Numbered from the stretch's first letter, positions 33,845 through 46,494 are shown. The stretch: 64,000 nucleotides of DNA from Chelonoidis abingdonii (GCF_003597395.2 NC_133771.1:135962889-136026888); one strand, 5' to 3'. The notes: generated from the letters alone by a model not told the origin. Translations and numbers: made by a program.

Positions 33845-34080
33845 TCCAGGTAACACAGTACCCTTCTACAGCACTTTTCATCAGGGGATCTCAAAGTCCT
33901 ATAAAAAGGAGGGGAAGGTATTATCATCACTATTTTTACAGGTAAGGAGATGGAGACAGTGAGGCTAAGTGGCTTGATTAAGAACACACAGAAAGTCTGT
34001 GGCAGAGCTGGGTAGACTACCCTGGTTCTCCCAACTTCCAGCCCACTGTTCGAACCACTAGAATACACTGCTTCTCATAC
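33845..34080 (-). mobile_element. MIR-like CORE SINE
   Basis: Reverse orientation. TATTATCATCACTATTTTTA, AGGTAAGGAGATGGAGACAG and GGCTAAGTGGCTTGATTAAG are the core and tail. The tRNA-like head follows with TTCGAACCACTAGAATACAC on the right. Confidence 0.75.
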
Positions 34081-34759
34081 TCCTGAAAATAGTTCCATTC
34101 TTACGCATGCGCCTATTTAGCTGCATACTTAACAATGGAAATCTATTCCTCATTATCTTTATGTACATTGTAGTGTAATACTGTGTGAATGCTTGGAGAT
34201 GATGGGGTTGTGTCTAAGGTGAACAATTTTTAGAGGTTAGTTAGAAATATGTCAAATGAGCTTTCAAGGGTAAGAGGTTAACGCAATGCTTAAGTGGAAC
34301 TATCCCATCAGTAGAGGGGGGATTCCAGCTCCAAAGAAATCAAAGCTCCCAGCAAGATTAGACAATACATCATGAGAACACGCTGTTACTGGTTGATCGT
34401 ACCCTGAAAACCTCAGACTGTTGCTAGCTGCTTCTAACGACAGGAGCCTTTATACAGATTGCCATAAATGTGCACTCTAAGTCTTTTTCAAATAAGCTGG
34501 AAATTTTCAAGCTGTGTATTGTGTATTTTGGTCCTGGTCCTGTAAGCCCTTGTGAATAATGTTACTTACATGCAGGCTCAGCACTTTCATACTGTATTAT
34601 CTAGGTGTTTACCACTGTCCCCATCTTCCTGGAATCTGAGTTAGAGCTTTCAATTCAGACACTTGAAATATTTTAAAATCAGTCTAGTGTGATAATTTTC
34701 TCTGAACTTGTTGGCAGGGTATATGGTGCCACCTATCATGCTCACAGTTATGATGGTAG
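34081..34759. other. No gene recognised
   Basis: No coding, RNA or repeat signal that I can support. Confidence 0.4.
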
Positions 34760-34990
34760 ACTGTAGCGTTATGAACAGAGGAACTCCTGGGATTTAAATT
34801 CTGCTCTGACACCGAACAGCTCTGTGATGTGGGGCAAACCATTCAACCTCTGCCTCTTTGTATCTAAACATTGACAATCTTCATGGCCTCAATTTCCTCA
34901 TCTGTAAAATGAGGCTAGTAATATTTAGCCTAACTTGTGTATAGAGTAGTTAGAAGGTCTAATTAATATTTGTACAGAACTTTGCAGATG
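34760..34990 (+). mobile_element. MIR-like CORE SINE
   Basis: TTCTGCTCTGACACCGAACA, GATGTGGGGCAAACCATTCA, TCAATTTCCTCATCTGTAAA and ATGAGGCTAGTAATA are in MIR order, plus strand. Confidence 0.75.
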
Positions 34991-35370
34991 TTAAGGGTTA
35001 ATGAGGGAGACATTTCAATATGCTGCAGTTCCACGGTCTGTATGAAGTATAAAATGTAAAGCCCAAGATGAATAGTTATATAGTATATGAAATTTGATAG
35101 ACTGATCTAACCATTCTCCTAAAGTCTCCACTGAGTACAGGTCTTCTCCTGAAACAGCTTCAGGCCAACATAGCGTCAGACGGAGATTTTGTGTTGTAAC
35201 ATGATGAAGCACCAAGAAGTCTTGATGCAAACATCACAACATGGTGATATGTTACTATGCCATTTCTTTGGAGACCTCTTAGCCACAGCACCATCACCTC
35301 CTCCCATTAAACTTGGCTATTTCTGGGTCTGTCTGCTTAGTGCTCACAGAGGGTGCAGGAGGCCCAGGTC

Positions 35371-35540
35371 ATAAGAACATAAGAACTGCCATACTGGGTC
35401 AGACCAGTGGTCCATGTAGCTCAGTATCCTACCTTCCGACTGTGGCCAGCACCAGATGCTTTAGAGGGAATGAACAGAACAGGGCAATTTATTGAGTGAT
35501 ACATCTCATTATCCAGCCCCAGCTTCTGGCAGTCAGAGGT
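35371..35540 (-). mobile_element. CR1 3' end
   Basis: Starts ATAAGAACATAAGAACTGCC, the reverse complement of the CR1 terminal repeat. It continues ATACTGGGTCAGACCAGTGG and CCAGCACCAGATGCTTTAGA, ending near GCTTCTGGCAGTCAGAGG. Confidence 0.85.
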
Positions 35541-36465
35541 CAGAATGGAGAAAGGGAAAGTTGACTAGAGGTTTGTGTTTGAGGACAGATCTCCCTCTCT
35601 GGCTGAGTGCAAATGGGCTTAGCCCAAATTAACACTACCTTGGAAAAAGTCACTGGGCTAGATTCTCTAGCTGAGTCACAAGTCCTTTGATGGACTGAGG
35701 TGGTGGTGCAAAGGGGCTGTAATCCAGACACAGATAGTTCTTCTCTCAGAGGGGCGCTGACTGCTAGCACTTTGCCCTGCTGTGGAGACCCCCATTTCTC
35801 AGAGTAGGGAGTGGGAGAGGGCAGGAAAGGGTCAGGGTAGAGTTCTGTTCCACTCCACCAACCCTCTACTGGCATATGAACCATTAAGGACCCTATATCA
35901 GGGGAACCACTAGAGCTGCTTGACAGCAACATCTGACCCTGAGGATCATGGAGCCATAACTGGCTCTAATCAACTTCTTGCTGCATTTGTTTCCTTATTG
36001 TTTAACCAGAATTAAACTCAAGAATAAAAACCATTAAGGGCAGCTCCAATGATTCCCCAGAGCTACCTGCTCTGGCTTCTGGTCAACACAAAAGCCCCTT
36101 GATCCTCTTATGTCTGAGAGCAGCACCCCTTCTTTGAGGCATTGAGCCTAAATATGCTCAACATCCACCTAATATCTCTCAGCTGATAACAGTTCCTGGA
36201 GCTGCCCCTGAACCCTGCTAGAAAGTAGCCCATGGGACTCCAAATCATTATCTGGCCATTGGGGTTTCCTCCGAGACACCACTGGAACAGGGAGTGACTG
36301 GGCTTCTGGATATCCTTTTAGGGGCACAAAAATATCTGTACACCCCACCACAAGGAGAAATTCACATCATGTGAAGCAGCATAATTCAAAAGTATGGAGC
36401 AGTCCAGGAGAACATACTGTAAAACAGTAGCCAGCAATGAGAATTAGTCCAGTAAAGCCTTGAAG
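35541..36465. other. No gene recognised
   Basis: The 130-codon frame at 35540-35932 (minus) has no motif and no splice context. Confidence 0.4.
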
Positions 36466-36702
36466 GGTATGTCTATACTGCAATTAAAAACCCATGGAAG
36501 GCTCATGTCAGCTGGCTTAGGCTCACAGGTATTGAGCTAAGAGACTGTTTAATTGTGGTGTAGACACTGGGGCTTCGGATGGATCTCAGACCTTGGACTC
36601 CAGCCTGAGCCTGAATGTCTACACTGCGATTAGGCAGCCTCTTAGCCCCAGCTCCACGAGCCTGAGTCAGCTGGTATGGGCCAGCTGCAGGTGTAGCCTA
36701 AG
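36466..36702. mobile_element. MITE of the GTCTACACTGC family, copy 1
   Basis: Starts AGGGTATGTCTATACTGCAA and TTAAAAACCCATGG, with internal GGTGTAGACACTGGGGCTTC and CTGAATGTCTACACTGCGAT. The right inverted end is missing and abuts the next copy. Confidence 0.55.
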
Positions 36703-37023
36703 AGTATGTCTACATAGCACACTAAGCCTGGGCTCTGACTCAGGTTTGAACCCAAACCCTGCTTCCATTCACACACAAATCAGTCTGACTCAGGTCAGCT
36801 GGCACTCAGGACCCAAGTCCTAAGACCCTACCAGTGGCAGGTCAGAGCCTGAGTCCCATGATGATTCAGGTCCAAGTCCTGTCATTTTGCAATGTGGAGG
36901 TAGCTTAAGCCACAGACCCATGTCAGAATGTCTGCGCAGTACAGTATGGATGTATTAGCACAGCTGTGAGATCTGGGTCCAGCAGTTGTAAGCCCAGGTT
37001 TACAATGCAGTGTGGACATACCC
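36703..37023. mobile_element. MITE of the GTCTACACTGC family, copy 2
   Basis: The left end AGAGTATGTCTACATAGCAC is mirrored by CAATGCAGTGTGGACATACC on the right. The interior is rich in GACTCAGGT words. It is immediately adjacent to copy 1. Confidence 0.6.
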
Positions 37024-37689
37024 AAAGTTAACTCTCTTTCTTCTGCATCCTTTCTGTGTAGTGTTCCTCTTGTTTTGTTTCCCTTTTCAAAATCATTGCA
37101 TCATTTTTATGTTTCCAAATATTTGTTTTCAATTCCATATTGGTGCATGTACTGCCAGGAGAAGAAAGTGCTAGAGCTCAGATCCTGCACACTTCAAGAG
37201 AGTTGTCCATGAAGACGTGTTTCAGATGACCCGGGAACTCACATAAAGCAGCAGAACCCTTGAGCGCAATGCATTTGTTAATAAGTGTGACCATCAAGAC
37301 TCAGATTTCATTATGAATAATCAGGATTTTATTTATAGTGACAGGAAGAGCGGGTCCTTTATGCAATATTCACTAAGGTTACCCGGGTCAATGGCAGCTT
37401 CATTGTACCATCTTACTCTGTGGGATTAAATATTTTATACATAGCACTGTTGTATTCTGTGTCAGCCTCACCTGCCAGTAACAGTTGCCATCTAATTTTT
37501 TCTCTCCCCTCCCCAAACAGACTAGAAAAGAATTTAACATATGCCATTTCCATTTATCTTATGGAAGACAAGAGTCAGCATGAGTCATGTCAAAGACATG
37601 ACAGTGGAAGCATTTGCTAAAGCTTTCCTTTGAAATGGTTATTCCTACTTCATTTATACAAAAACATATGTGGTAGGGCAGCACCAAGG
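37024..37689. other. No gene recognised
   Basis: A+T-rich unique sequence. Confidence 0.4.
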
Positions 37690-37880
37690 ATCTCCAAGGG
37701 GTCTACCAATATTCAGCTCCTGCAAGGTAGGTGTTGTTATTCTCCATTTTACAGAAAGGTAAATCGAGGAACAGAGAGGTTAGGTGACATGTCGAAGGTC
37801 ATAAAGCAAGTGAACGGAAGACCTGCGAACAGAATTTAGGAATCTTGACACTAAACCCCTGCCATAACAAGTAGACCACA
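37690..37880 (-). mobile_element. MIR-like CORE SINE
   Basis: Reverse orientation. GTTATTCTCCATTTTACAGA, AAGGTAAATCGAGGAACAGA and GGTTAGGTGACATGTCGAAG form the tail and core. The tRNA-like head near 37850 is worn. Confidence 0.75.
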
Positions 37881-38619
37881 TTCTCTCCTGGTTTGTAACG
37901 TATTAATACAGTTCAAATAATTGGCGCGCAAGCAGACTCTTGTTAAACTCTTCTCTCTTCTTCTGGAACCAGAGAAGGCCAGAACCAATGGGGTGGCTCT
38001 GCTCTTCAGAGAGAGGGATAGCTCCAGGAGGACTTGCTTGTCACTGATGCAAAGCAAGGATTTGGGAGTGGGATCAGTGGATCCACCACTGTGTGGATTC
38101 ACCAGTTATTTGCCCCACCCCAGCTGAGGAAAAAAGATGTAAATGGTAGAGGCTACTCCAAATCTCAGCTAGAATAGCAGACACAGTACAGCTCCAGTTG
38201 TGTTGGAAGACTTTCTCTGCCTTAGACCTGGAAGAACTCCCCAGAACACAGCACAGCTGTTATGTGCATTTGAGGAAGGATTTTATCCTGTATGATCACA
38301 AAAAACCCACGTATGATAAAAGTATCTACAGTGAAAGCAATGCAATGCATGTGTACATGTAAGCAGAGTCAGGATGAGCCTTACCCTGACATCTGGTGGT
38401 GAATTATGGGGAGTGTGGAAAGGAATTTTAGGTATTTGCATTGGCACACGCACCCCATCTAGCACAGCGCATGGCAGCCTGGGATGGTTATTTTGACAGC
38501 TCTGGGATCCCCAATTTCTTTGTTATTGGGGCAAGAGGAATAAAGTATTGTCACCCGATTATGTGAATGAGGAACTACGAGACCGCTTTATGACAGAGAT
38601 GTCTCAATATAAATTAAGT
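37881..38619. other. No gene recognised
   Basis: No supported feature; short reading frames only. Confidence 0.4.
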
Positions 38620-39626
38620 GACACTTGCTAGACAAGGGACATGGGTTCCAAAACCCAGTGAATTGAAAGAGGTTGGGGACTGGTGTGTGTACCTGATGGT
38701 ACGGGCCTCTTTTGAGGGCCTGCAACACCAATTGCACAGCCTCCTCTCTCCACTGTTAAAGAGTAGAGCTAATTTTGATTCCATTAGGAGTCCATCTTAA
38801 AGGCTGCTGAGCTGAATTTCATGTTGGGCCAATGTGACCAGCAGGGACTCCCCTATATGAGCGCGAGAATTGCTAAGAGTTGTAAATCACCAAAGAGCTG
38901 GAATTACTGAGCTGAGAGCACTGAGTGCTGTGGCTAACTAGTGGGGGAGGCCTGAAAGACTATTGCTAAGAAGGCTGGCAGAGCGACGCAGTTGCAGCAT
39001 GTGGAGCAGCCGCAGACAGTGAGCAGAGTGGAGAGGTTTTGCGGGGATGGCTGGAGTGGCTCGCGGGTTGGTTGGAGGAGGTGGCACAGTGGGTGAAGTG
39101 AGCTGGTGGGTGAAGGCTGCAGCAGAACTCCACGGAGAGGTGGAGCAGTTGGCCTTGCCATGTAAGGTCCCTTACACTCTGTGTGGCCACAACCTGTGTG
39201 CCCCCCCCCCATTCCACCCAGGCTGAGGGGTAAACTCTGCAGATACACTTTGAAACTCTGGGGTGCACTGACCAGAGCTTTTGGGTTGTTGGACTTAAGA
39301 CCCTAAGGGGAAAGGACATTGCCAAACATACTTGGAGGTGGATTTTTGCTTATGGTTTGCGTTATAACCTGTTTGTGGTGTTTCTCTCCAATTGCGATGC
39401 TGCATTGTTTTCCCTCCTTTATTAAAAGGGATTTTGCTACAACTCAGACGCCGTGCTTGTAGAGGAAAGTATTGCCTCCTAGAGCCGCCTGGGGGGTGGT
39501 ATGTAAGTGTCCCAGGTCACTGGGTGGGGGCTCGAGCCGTTATGGCATTGTGTTATTGAAACGGAACCCTGGATACTGAACCTGGCTTGTTGCTGGCCAA
39601 CTCAGAGGGGCAGAAAGGGTTACATT
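38620..39626 (+). mobile_element. LTR-like turtle repeat
   Basis: The 3' third (TTCCCTCCTTTATTAAAAGG, GATTTTGCTACAACTCAGAC, CCCAGGTCACTGGGTGGGGG, CTCGAGCCG, ATTGAAACGGAACCCTGGAT, ending GGGTTACA) is a repeat I remember as an LTR end in turtles. The start is uncertain. No genes lie inside; the Ser/Pro-rich minus-strand frames at 38934-39325 are shadows. Confidence 0.45.
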
Positions 39627-40462
39627 TATAAACAACCATAGTGGAAGCTACATCTTCCCAGACAACACTCACAAGGATAGAGGCACTGATGTGATCCCGT
39701 AAGATGAAAAAGGAGAAGGAAACAGAATAGAGACATATGAATCTTTGTCGAGATAAATTGCCTTGTAGCAGAGAGCTCTGGGAGCATCCAAGCAGTGATT
39801 AACTTCCTAATTATGTATTTCATCAAGTACATTTTGGTTCTTATATAATACAGATACACAAATATACTGCACAGATTTTGGGCCTAATTATCCTCTCATT
39901 ATTCTGTAAACTGGCAGTAATCCTGCAGAAGGCAACGAGAGTACACTGGCATAGGTGAGTGGAGAGTGTCAGACTTTGTTCAAATATCGATCAAACCATA
40001 TGTTGAGTGCATACAGATGACATATTAGCACTGCAGGCACTGGGTCAGACATTTTGGTGTGAGTTGGGGAGAGATGTGCGCTCTACATTAGTTTTCTTAA
40101 AATTTCATTCTGAGTGCTTTCTGACCCCAAATTACATGCAAAGCTGTAACCATTTTATGATGGATATGCCAATGCAATTTTTAGCATATTTTTATCACCC
40201 TTTTTAAACTGACTGCAAAGAAAATGCATTGAGTAGGATGTTAAATTCTAATTATTAAGGTTTTTCCAGAGTTACCTTTAAAACAATGGACATAATCAAG
40301 TGATACTGTGTACCAGTCTTTAAGTAACAGCTGAGCATTTGTGGGAGTTGCTGACTTTTGGGACATTCACTTTTTGCTTTTTAATGAAACATCTGCGTTT
40401 ATCAGGTTGGTTTTCTGTAGCGTCTTTCTTACTTGAGCTATCACAGAGCACTTTACATAGTC
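39627..40462. other. No gene recognised
   Basis: A+T-rich unique sequence. Confidence 0.4.
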
Positions 40463-40470
40463 CCAAGTAA

Positions 40471-40697
40471 GGGCCTGATCCTACAGCCGCTTACTACCTA
40501 TCACAATGCTTACTGCCACAAGTGGTCTCCATGGAAGAAATTCTGCTCATCTTCCCCAGGTATAAATCTGTGATCTTCAAGGGATCTACTCCAGATATAC
40601 ACTGATATAAATGAGAGCAGAATTTGGCCCACTGAGACTACACATGGAAGTGAGAACTTCATCCAGTAGTAAGGGCTTACAGGATCAGGCCCTTAGC
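40471..40697. mobile_element. Palindrome-ended MITE-like repeat
   Basis: The left end GGGCCTGATCCTACAGCCG is mirrored by CTTACAGGATCAGGCCC. Flanks are TAA on the left and TTA on the right, which would suit a 3-bp TWA target. CACAAGTGGTCTCCATGG is answered by ACATGGAAGTGAG-type text. Confidence 0.55.
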
Positions 40698-40699
40698 AG

Positions 40700-41859
40700 C
40701 ATATTGACTGTGTAGGTAAAGGAGGGGCCATTATGCATCGAGCAATAGCTCCCACAACAGCTTGGTCAATGGGGCTATTTATTTGGAAATTTGGATAATC
40801 CCCTTCACTCTTCAGGGGAGGGTCATAGGCCACCTTGGCAGCCAACAGGGATGGGCAAGAGGGACTTCCATTTAATCAGGTATTCAAAGGCTGGCACCTC
40901 TGAAAGAGCAGCCACCCATCCAGCTGCCCTGGAGGTCAGGCTTGGGTAGAGACCCAAATACTGGTGCTGGATTCTAATCTCAACCTTCTGGCCACCATGA
41001 CAGCATGTACTCTTATGCAGAGCTTCATCCTGATTGCTGCTGAGATGTAGAAAGCTGCTAGCTATCTTATAGTGATAGCATAAAACTTCTATCCGCTATA
41101 TCGTGCTTGCTATTCATCATATTGGGCCTGATTCTCATTTGCCCTAAGGCTCTTTTACACTGCCCTGACAGTGAAAAGAAGACCTAAATTGGGAGTAAAT
41201 TACAGTCATACCCACTTTAAGACCCCCTTCACTCTGCCAGAGCAGTCAAAAGGAGTCATATTGCAAGTGGGAATTCAGGCAAGAAACTAGGATGCTCTCA
41301 ATAATGAATTAAACATCTGTAGGTGCTGATGGTTCTCAGTGCTACTGAGATGCAAAGTTCATTAAAAGTCTGTGATAGATCCTTCATGCAACTGGTTTTT
41401 GTATAATTAGGTCTTCAGAGGGAAAAAAGCTTAATCACAGAAAAATATCAACAGCAATTAAAGGGGTGCTGCAATATGATATGGATTCAGCACATCTGAA
41501 CTGGCCCCCTGGGCTTTGATACTAGAGAGTCTAGATTTTAAATATAAAGTGGGGTGAGATTTGTATCTTGTCTAACTCATTGACTTCAAATAGACTTATA
41601 AAAGGCAAGAATCTGTCTCCTGGAGTTTATCCCTTGCCTATTATCATAAGCCCTACTGGGGAAATATTGACCTGACGTAGCACAGCCCAAGGCTTGTCCT
41701 GCTCTACACAGGCTAGAGAATATGTTCAAGTTTTGTGCTAATACATGTTTCTGTTCCCACTATTCAAAACATCTCTGCCTCTTCCAGTTCTCCCATTACT
41801 GCAGACAGTCTCTAATAAGAACCAGCCTACACCATGTCACTGTCTCATTTTAAACAACA
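40700..41859. other. No gene; one palindrome-family end at about 41123
   Basis: TTGGGCCTGATTCTCATTTG at 41123-41142 is another copy of the palindrome-family end. Its partner is not found. The remainder is unique. Confidence 0.4.
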
Positions 41860-43030
41860 CTGGAACCCTGGCTACACAATCCCCAGCTTCGTGTGCAGGT
41901 GGCGGAGTCCCCCGCGGTACGCCGGAGGCTGGTCTTGGCGGGAGTCACTAGGGTCGGAGACCTCCTGGACTACGACCGGGGAGATTGGCTGGATCCCCTG
42001 ACGCTTCACCCGGCGGCATGGCTTTCCAGACCTTCATTACTCCCGGGTCGTAACTTCAGGAGGTGAGGCCGCTTTGCTGCCTGCCTGCTCAGGCTTCCTC
42101 GACCGATCCTTACGAGAGGCACGCCCCGCCCACCTTGCACCGGGCCCCATGGACATATTTATAGGGCCCCTGCCCCGTGCGCCAACGCCCCTTCACCCTT
42201 TCTCTGCAAGCCGCTGCACAATGTGCAGCCGGTTCTGTTCCCAGACTGCACCACGGAAACATCTGTACACGCTCGTGCTCCACACCCTTCCACTACCTCA
42301 CCCTCGCGTCGCCCGATACCAAAATGGCGCGGACCTCCTCACCTCTCGTAGGTGAGAAGCCCCGGTGAGCCAGCTTTGTACTTGCTTGTTCCCGCGTTCC
42401 CGCTGGGGATGTCAGTTGCCGGCTCCTTCATGGGCCGTGGGCATGGTGTGTACTTGGTGCGTTTCACCCCTTCCCCCGACACCTGCCTTTCTGTGGCCGA
42501 GAAGATGACCTGGCGCACGTTTACTTGATGCTTGCCAGTTGCAGCCCCTGTTTCCGTCTCTCTCCTGAATTGTCTTCGTGCATTTCTTTGGTTTGCACTT
42601 TTCCCCTCACCTTTTCATCTATGCCACTCCCATCCGTGCCCCACAAAGTCACGGATCTCCTCTATCCTGGCGCTCTGGCCTTGGCCAAACTAAGCCATCT
42701 ATAGCACAAGGAGGAGGTTGGGCTGATGATTTCTTGCGAACTGTGGGGCCTATTTCCGCTCTCTGTCTGTCCCAACATTCCGAGCGTAGTCCTCTGGGCG
42801 GTGATCCACTTGGCTCCCTTGACGCCTTTGAGGAGCAGTGGCGTTGGTCCGGGTTCTCTGCTCGGTGTTCTCCCATCAGGGTTCCTTAGTTGTAGCCCTG
42901 TGACCTCACCCCGCCTCCTGTTTTTTTTTATTAGTGTCCCCCGGAATTACTTGGTGTTCTAGACCTGTGGATCCTCCCCTTAGGCTGGGGGGAGGTCCTT
43001 TAGAAGTGGGCGGGCAAAGCCCGCCCACCC
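41860..43030 (+). pseudogene. LINE ORF2 C-terminal region and 3' UTR
   Basis: One frame at about 41880-42025 reads LRVQVAESPAVRRRLVLAG, VTRVGDLLDYDRGDWLDPL, an uninterrupted segment after the RT of a non-LTR retrotransposon. Farther on, a zinc-finger-like PFCG...LAHVYL appears near 42485-42525, FFGLHFSPHLFIYATPIR at 42580-42640 and SLDAFEEQWR near 42817-42845. All are in different frames, so it is decayed. The C-terminal finger suggests a Tx1/L1-like LINE, but I cannot name the family. Two hairpins close the 3' side. Confidence 0.55.
42973..43028. other. Two consecutive hairpins at the LINE 3' end
   Basis: The first pairs CCTCCCC with GGGGGAGG (42974-42995). The second pairs GTGGGCGGGC with GCCCGCCCAC around an AAA loop (43006-43028), a perfect 10-bp stem. 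Such stems can be recognised by LINE reverse transcriptases. Confidence 0.8.
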
Positions 43031-43999
43031 CTGGGATGCCAATAGGCTAACATACCTGTTTCTCAGTACTTTACAGTAGCCATCTGGCCTTGCCCCATCA
43101 CAGGAGGTTGATTTGTATTGATGGATGGCTAAACCTTGTGACTGTTCACTTAATCTGACAGGACTGAGATTCATCTATGGTAGAAATTCCTGCAGAAAAT
43201 GAAGACTGTCATATGCTATTATAGTGTCACTGTTGATCTTAATAACAAGAGACCACAAACAGATTTTAGTGCATGGCTGCTTCAAGGGAAAAATGAAGGA
43301 AAGCCCAGAATCACTGTGCAAAGGAAGAAGTCTGAAACTCTCCGAAACTCATTCCACAGGATGGAAGGTGTTTCAACATCAGAAGAAACAAGTGAAGGGC
43401 CACCCACCTATAATAGTCCCACTTGGTTTTTCTTTCATCATCAATGGGTGATGTGCAAAGGGGGCACAGGTTCAGATTTTTTCCTGTTTATCATATCTTT
43501 CTGATGCATAAAGAAACATGGAAAGATTAATTGCTTCTTTTTTTACGTTAGCAATTAGATTTTTATCCATGCTGGTGGCACCTATGCTAAGCAGGCCTGT
43601 GACATCTTGAGATTTTCTACCCCACCCCAGCACCATCTCTAGTTGTTTTGTTACCTGATGCTACAGAATGGCTGAATTGGTCATTAAACAATCATCCACT
43701 GAAGGGAAAGCCTACATCAGCAGGGGGCTCCACTGAAGTGTTAACCCAGAAGGGCATCCTAATAATATAAAGCCCCTGCCCTAGACCCCAACACGGGGTT
43801 CCAAGCCAGAAACAGAGAAAAGGCAGGCACACTACAGAGTTGGTCACCCTCCATTCTCCTGCACACTGCACTACAGAAATAAAGACCTAAGGAAATGATC
43901 ACTTGTGCTCTGGGGGTCCTCTGAATCCAGTGATACAAAAGAAGCCTGCAATGCCAGCTTGCAACTGGGAGATTCCCTCTTGGAATCATCTAGAGAGGC
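43031..43999. other. No gene recognised
   Basis: The frame at 43199-43504 (plus, 101 codons) has no recognised motif. Confidence 0.4.
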
Positions 44000-44140
44000 A
44001 ATGTTGCCTAGCAGATAGAGCATGGAACTGGAATTCAGGAAATCTGAATTCTATTCCTGGCTCTGTGACAGGCCTGCTGGATAACTTAGGACAAGTCACT
44101 TCCTGGCTTGGTGCCTCAGTTTCCCCAAGGTAGTTCAGGC
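44000..44140 (+). mobile_element. MIR-like SINE with tRNA-like head
   Basis: GCCTAGCAGATAGAGCATGG is an A-box region and AATTCTATTCCTGGCTC a B-box region. CTTAGGACAAGTCACTTCC and GTGCCTCAGTTTCCCC are the MIR core. Confidence 0.8.
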
Positions 44141-45179
44141 CAGGACTCTTAACCTGAGAATTCTCTGAGAGCTGCTGTGTCAAAGCAAAGACTGGGTTCT
44201 TGACAAGGCGTAATTATTACCATTAAGCATCCGCGTTTGAAAACTCAATCTTGGTAGTTTGGAAAAGCTCCCTTAATAAGATTTGAAAGTCACCTTTGCG
44301 ATCACAAGGGCTACTGACGTCTCTGTTTTGTTTTTTTTTATTTAAAGTTTAGATTTGAGAGCAGAAGGTGGCAAAAACCCCACAATAAATAAAATAAAAA
44401 TCACCAGCTGAGTGATCCTGAAGTGACTCCATTTGACCACAGTGCCTAGATTCTTGTTTGTTGTCTAGTTTTTTGGAGAGCAGAGGAAGTGACCCAGATA
44501 AGAAATTCCTCACAATTCCACACTATCTTTTCAGTTAAAACAGTCCCATTCCTTATTTCTCAAGTACAAATTAAAATTGGTCTGATCAACATCAAGATGC
44601 TCTGATTCCAGTCCATCCCTATGACACCACCTCCTGTACCATATGTGTGCACGCACACACATACACATGCTTAGCTGGCCTGATTTCCCTAGCTAAGATA
44701 CACCATTACAGGGTTTTGAAAGCCACACAGGCAGAGGCTGTGAGTTGAGAATGATTACGAGGTAAACATTTAGCTATAGTGGAGTAAGATAGAAGGCAAG
44801 GAAATTGGAACAACATAAAGACGAGAGAGGTAGCAAATGAAAAGATGAAGTGGATAAGTAAAGAAAGATCCTTTAAGGAAAATGTACTACAAACAGAGGG
44901 AGGTGAGAGATTGTTTCTATGGCAATACAAGTCTGAGACTAAGACTGCAAAGCTGCTGGCAGCAAGAAAATGTATTTCAAATGAAACATGAGGTAACTGA
45001 GGTAACTGAGCAGATCCCTTTGCCAATAATGGGGAAGTCACTAGGCAGTTTTGAGCCTCCAGTAACCCCCCACCCCTTATTCATCAGCTGCAGCACTACG
45101 ATATCACACACACACACCCCAGAAGCTATTATTGTCTTTGTTTTGGTCCTTAGGTAGTAATTGTGTTCCCCACATACAG
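44141..45179. other. No gene; (CA)n at 45105-45117
   Basis: Only short ACACAC tracts (about 44653-44666 and 45105-45117) stand out. Confidence 0.4.
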
Positions 45180-45270
45180 ACATATAGGATCACAGCTGTT
45201 ATAAATTGAAGAGACCTTGCAGAGCATTATGTCCTTTCCATACCAGCAAGAGATATAACACACCATTGGT
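45180..45270 (-). mobile_element. Very old CR1 3' end
   Basis: ATATAGGATCACAGCTG, then AAGAGACCTTGCAGAGCATT, resembles the reversed CR1 end. Weak match. Confidence 0.35.
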
Positions 45271-45345
45271 GCTTCACACTCACACAGCATAACAATATCC
45301 TAATTTAGGAACATATTAGATGCTATTTTGCTTCTGTTGGCCCAT

Positions 45346-45484
45346 AGGTGCTAGATAGAAGAGTGCTTGGGGTGCTGCCGCATCCCCGGGTTTAAAGTGG
45401 TTTCCATCCTATCCAGGGTTTACAGTTTGGTTCAATGGCTCTCAGCACCCTACTACACAAATTGTTCCAGCACCCCTGTAAAAG
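45346..45484 (-). mobile_element. Dispersed repeat family X
   Basis: Reverse complement of the family seen at 14103. GTGCTTGGGGTGCTGCCGCA, TTTAAAGTGGTTTCCATCC, CAGTTTGGTTCAATGGC, TCTCAGCACCCTAC and AAATTGTTCCAGCACCCCTG are shared. Confidence 0.7.
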
Positions 45485-46494
45485 GCCCAAGCCTGCAAAA
45501 TTCACCTTTGGCAAGTGTAGCAGGGTGGTCTGGTTCTTTAAGGGAGCTGGGCTTAGCATCTCTGGGTGTAGAAAGTGAGCTGGAGAAAAATGAGGCCCTA
45601 CAGTGGCTCATAGAGGCTATTAAATGGGGTACATGTTAGGGCAGCCTTTCTGGTTGCTTTGGTCTGTGCGAGGAGCTGACCCAATCCTTAAATAGGGGAG
45701 ACAAAAGCCACCTTTCTCTGCCCTTGCACCAGTGCAAAGGTCAGTCTGTCCTTTAGTCTGTCTTGTCAGCTTTGCGCTAAAGATGCTAGGGCCTGACAGC
45801 GATGTGGAAAGATCTGGAGGTTGTCACTTTGTATGTGATAAACAGAGATTTATTTTTTAGATTGAGTGGGCAGAAATAAGGCAAAGAGGAGGGAAATAAA
45901 ATTAATTTAAACACAGGTACATAGAGATGAACATGTTCTCAGTCTGCTGTAGGCCTATGATCTTAACAGAAATAGAGGTTACCAAAAAAAAAGGGAAAGA
46001 AATCAAATCAAACTTGGCTTTTCCTCTACATGACTCCTATAGCCCCAGTCTGACTGGGCCTGACAGCTTTCTCTAACTCAGAAGGTCTCTTTCTTTCATT
46101 CAAACTATGCCGTGGATGCGCGTGCCCAGCTCCCAATAATTTCAAACAATTTTGGACCCTGTAGTAGAAGGTCTCTAGATGCCATAATGTGGAATCTTAG
46201 AAGCAATGGGTCAAAGTCACAGGTAGCAGGTAAGGTGAGGTGAGTTACATGTTGGCAAGTTGTTTTACATGAATGTAAGTGAGTGTATAGTGGTCTAACT
46301 TACAGAGCAGAGGGGTTGTAGGAAAGCGCAAGATGATGTAAGTTACAGTAGGGTGGAGAGTACTTCAATTTACACCCTTCAGTTATCTGCTCTTCCTATT
46401 ACACCCCTCTCCTCCAGCCCTTTGGCATTTGAATTACACCCACTTAGGCTCCCTTATTCCTATGTATACCCACTTACAGAGGGATAAGAAGGCT
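45485..46494. other. No gene recognised
   Basis: No supported feature. Confidence 0.4.

Noticed and set aside
38934..39325. Two overlapping minus-strand frames of 104 and 119 codons
   Set aside because: Ser/Pro-rich shadows inside an LTR-like repeat.
41945..42400. GC-rich block as a CpG island promoter
   Set aside because: It is explained as the coding part of a LINE ORF2 remnant; conserved protein segments are readable there.
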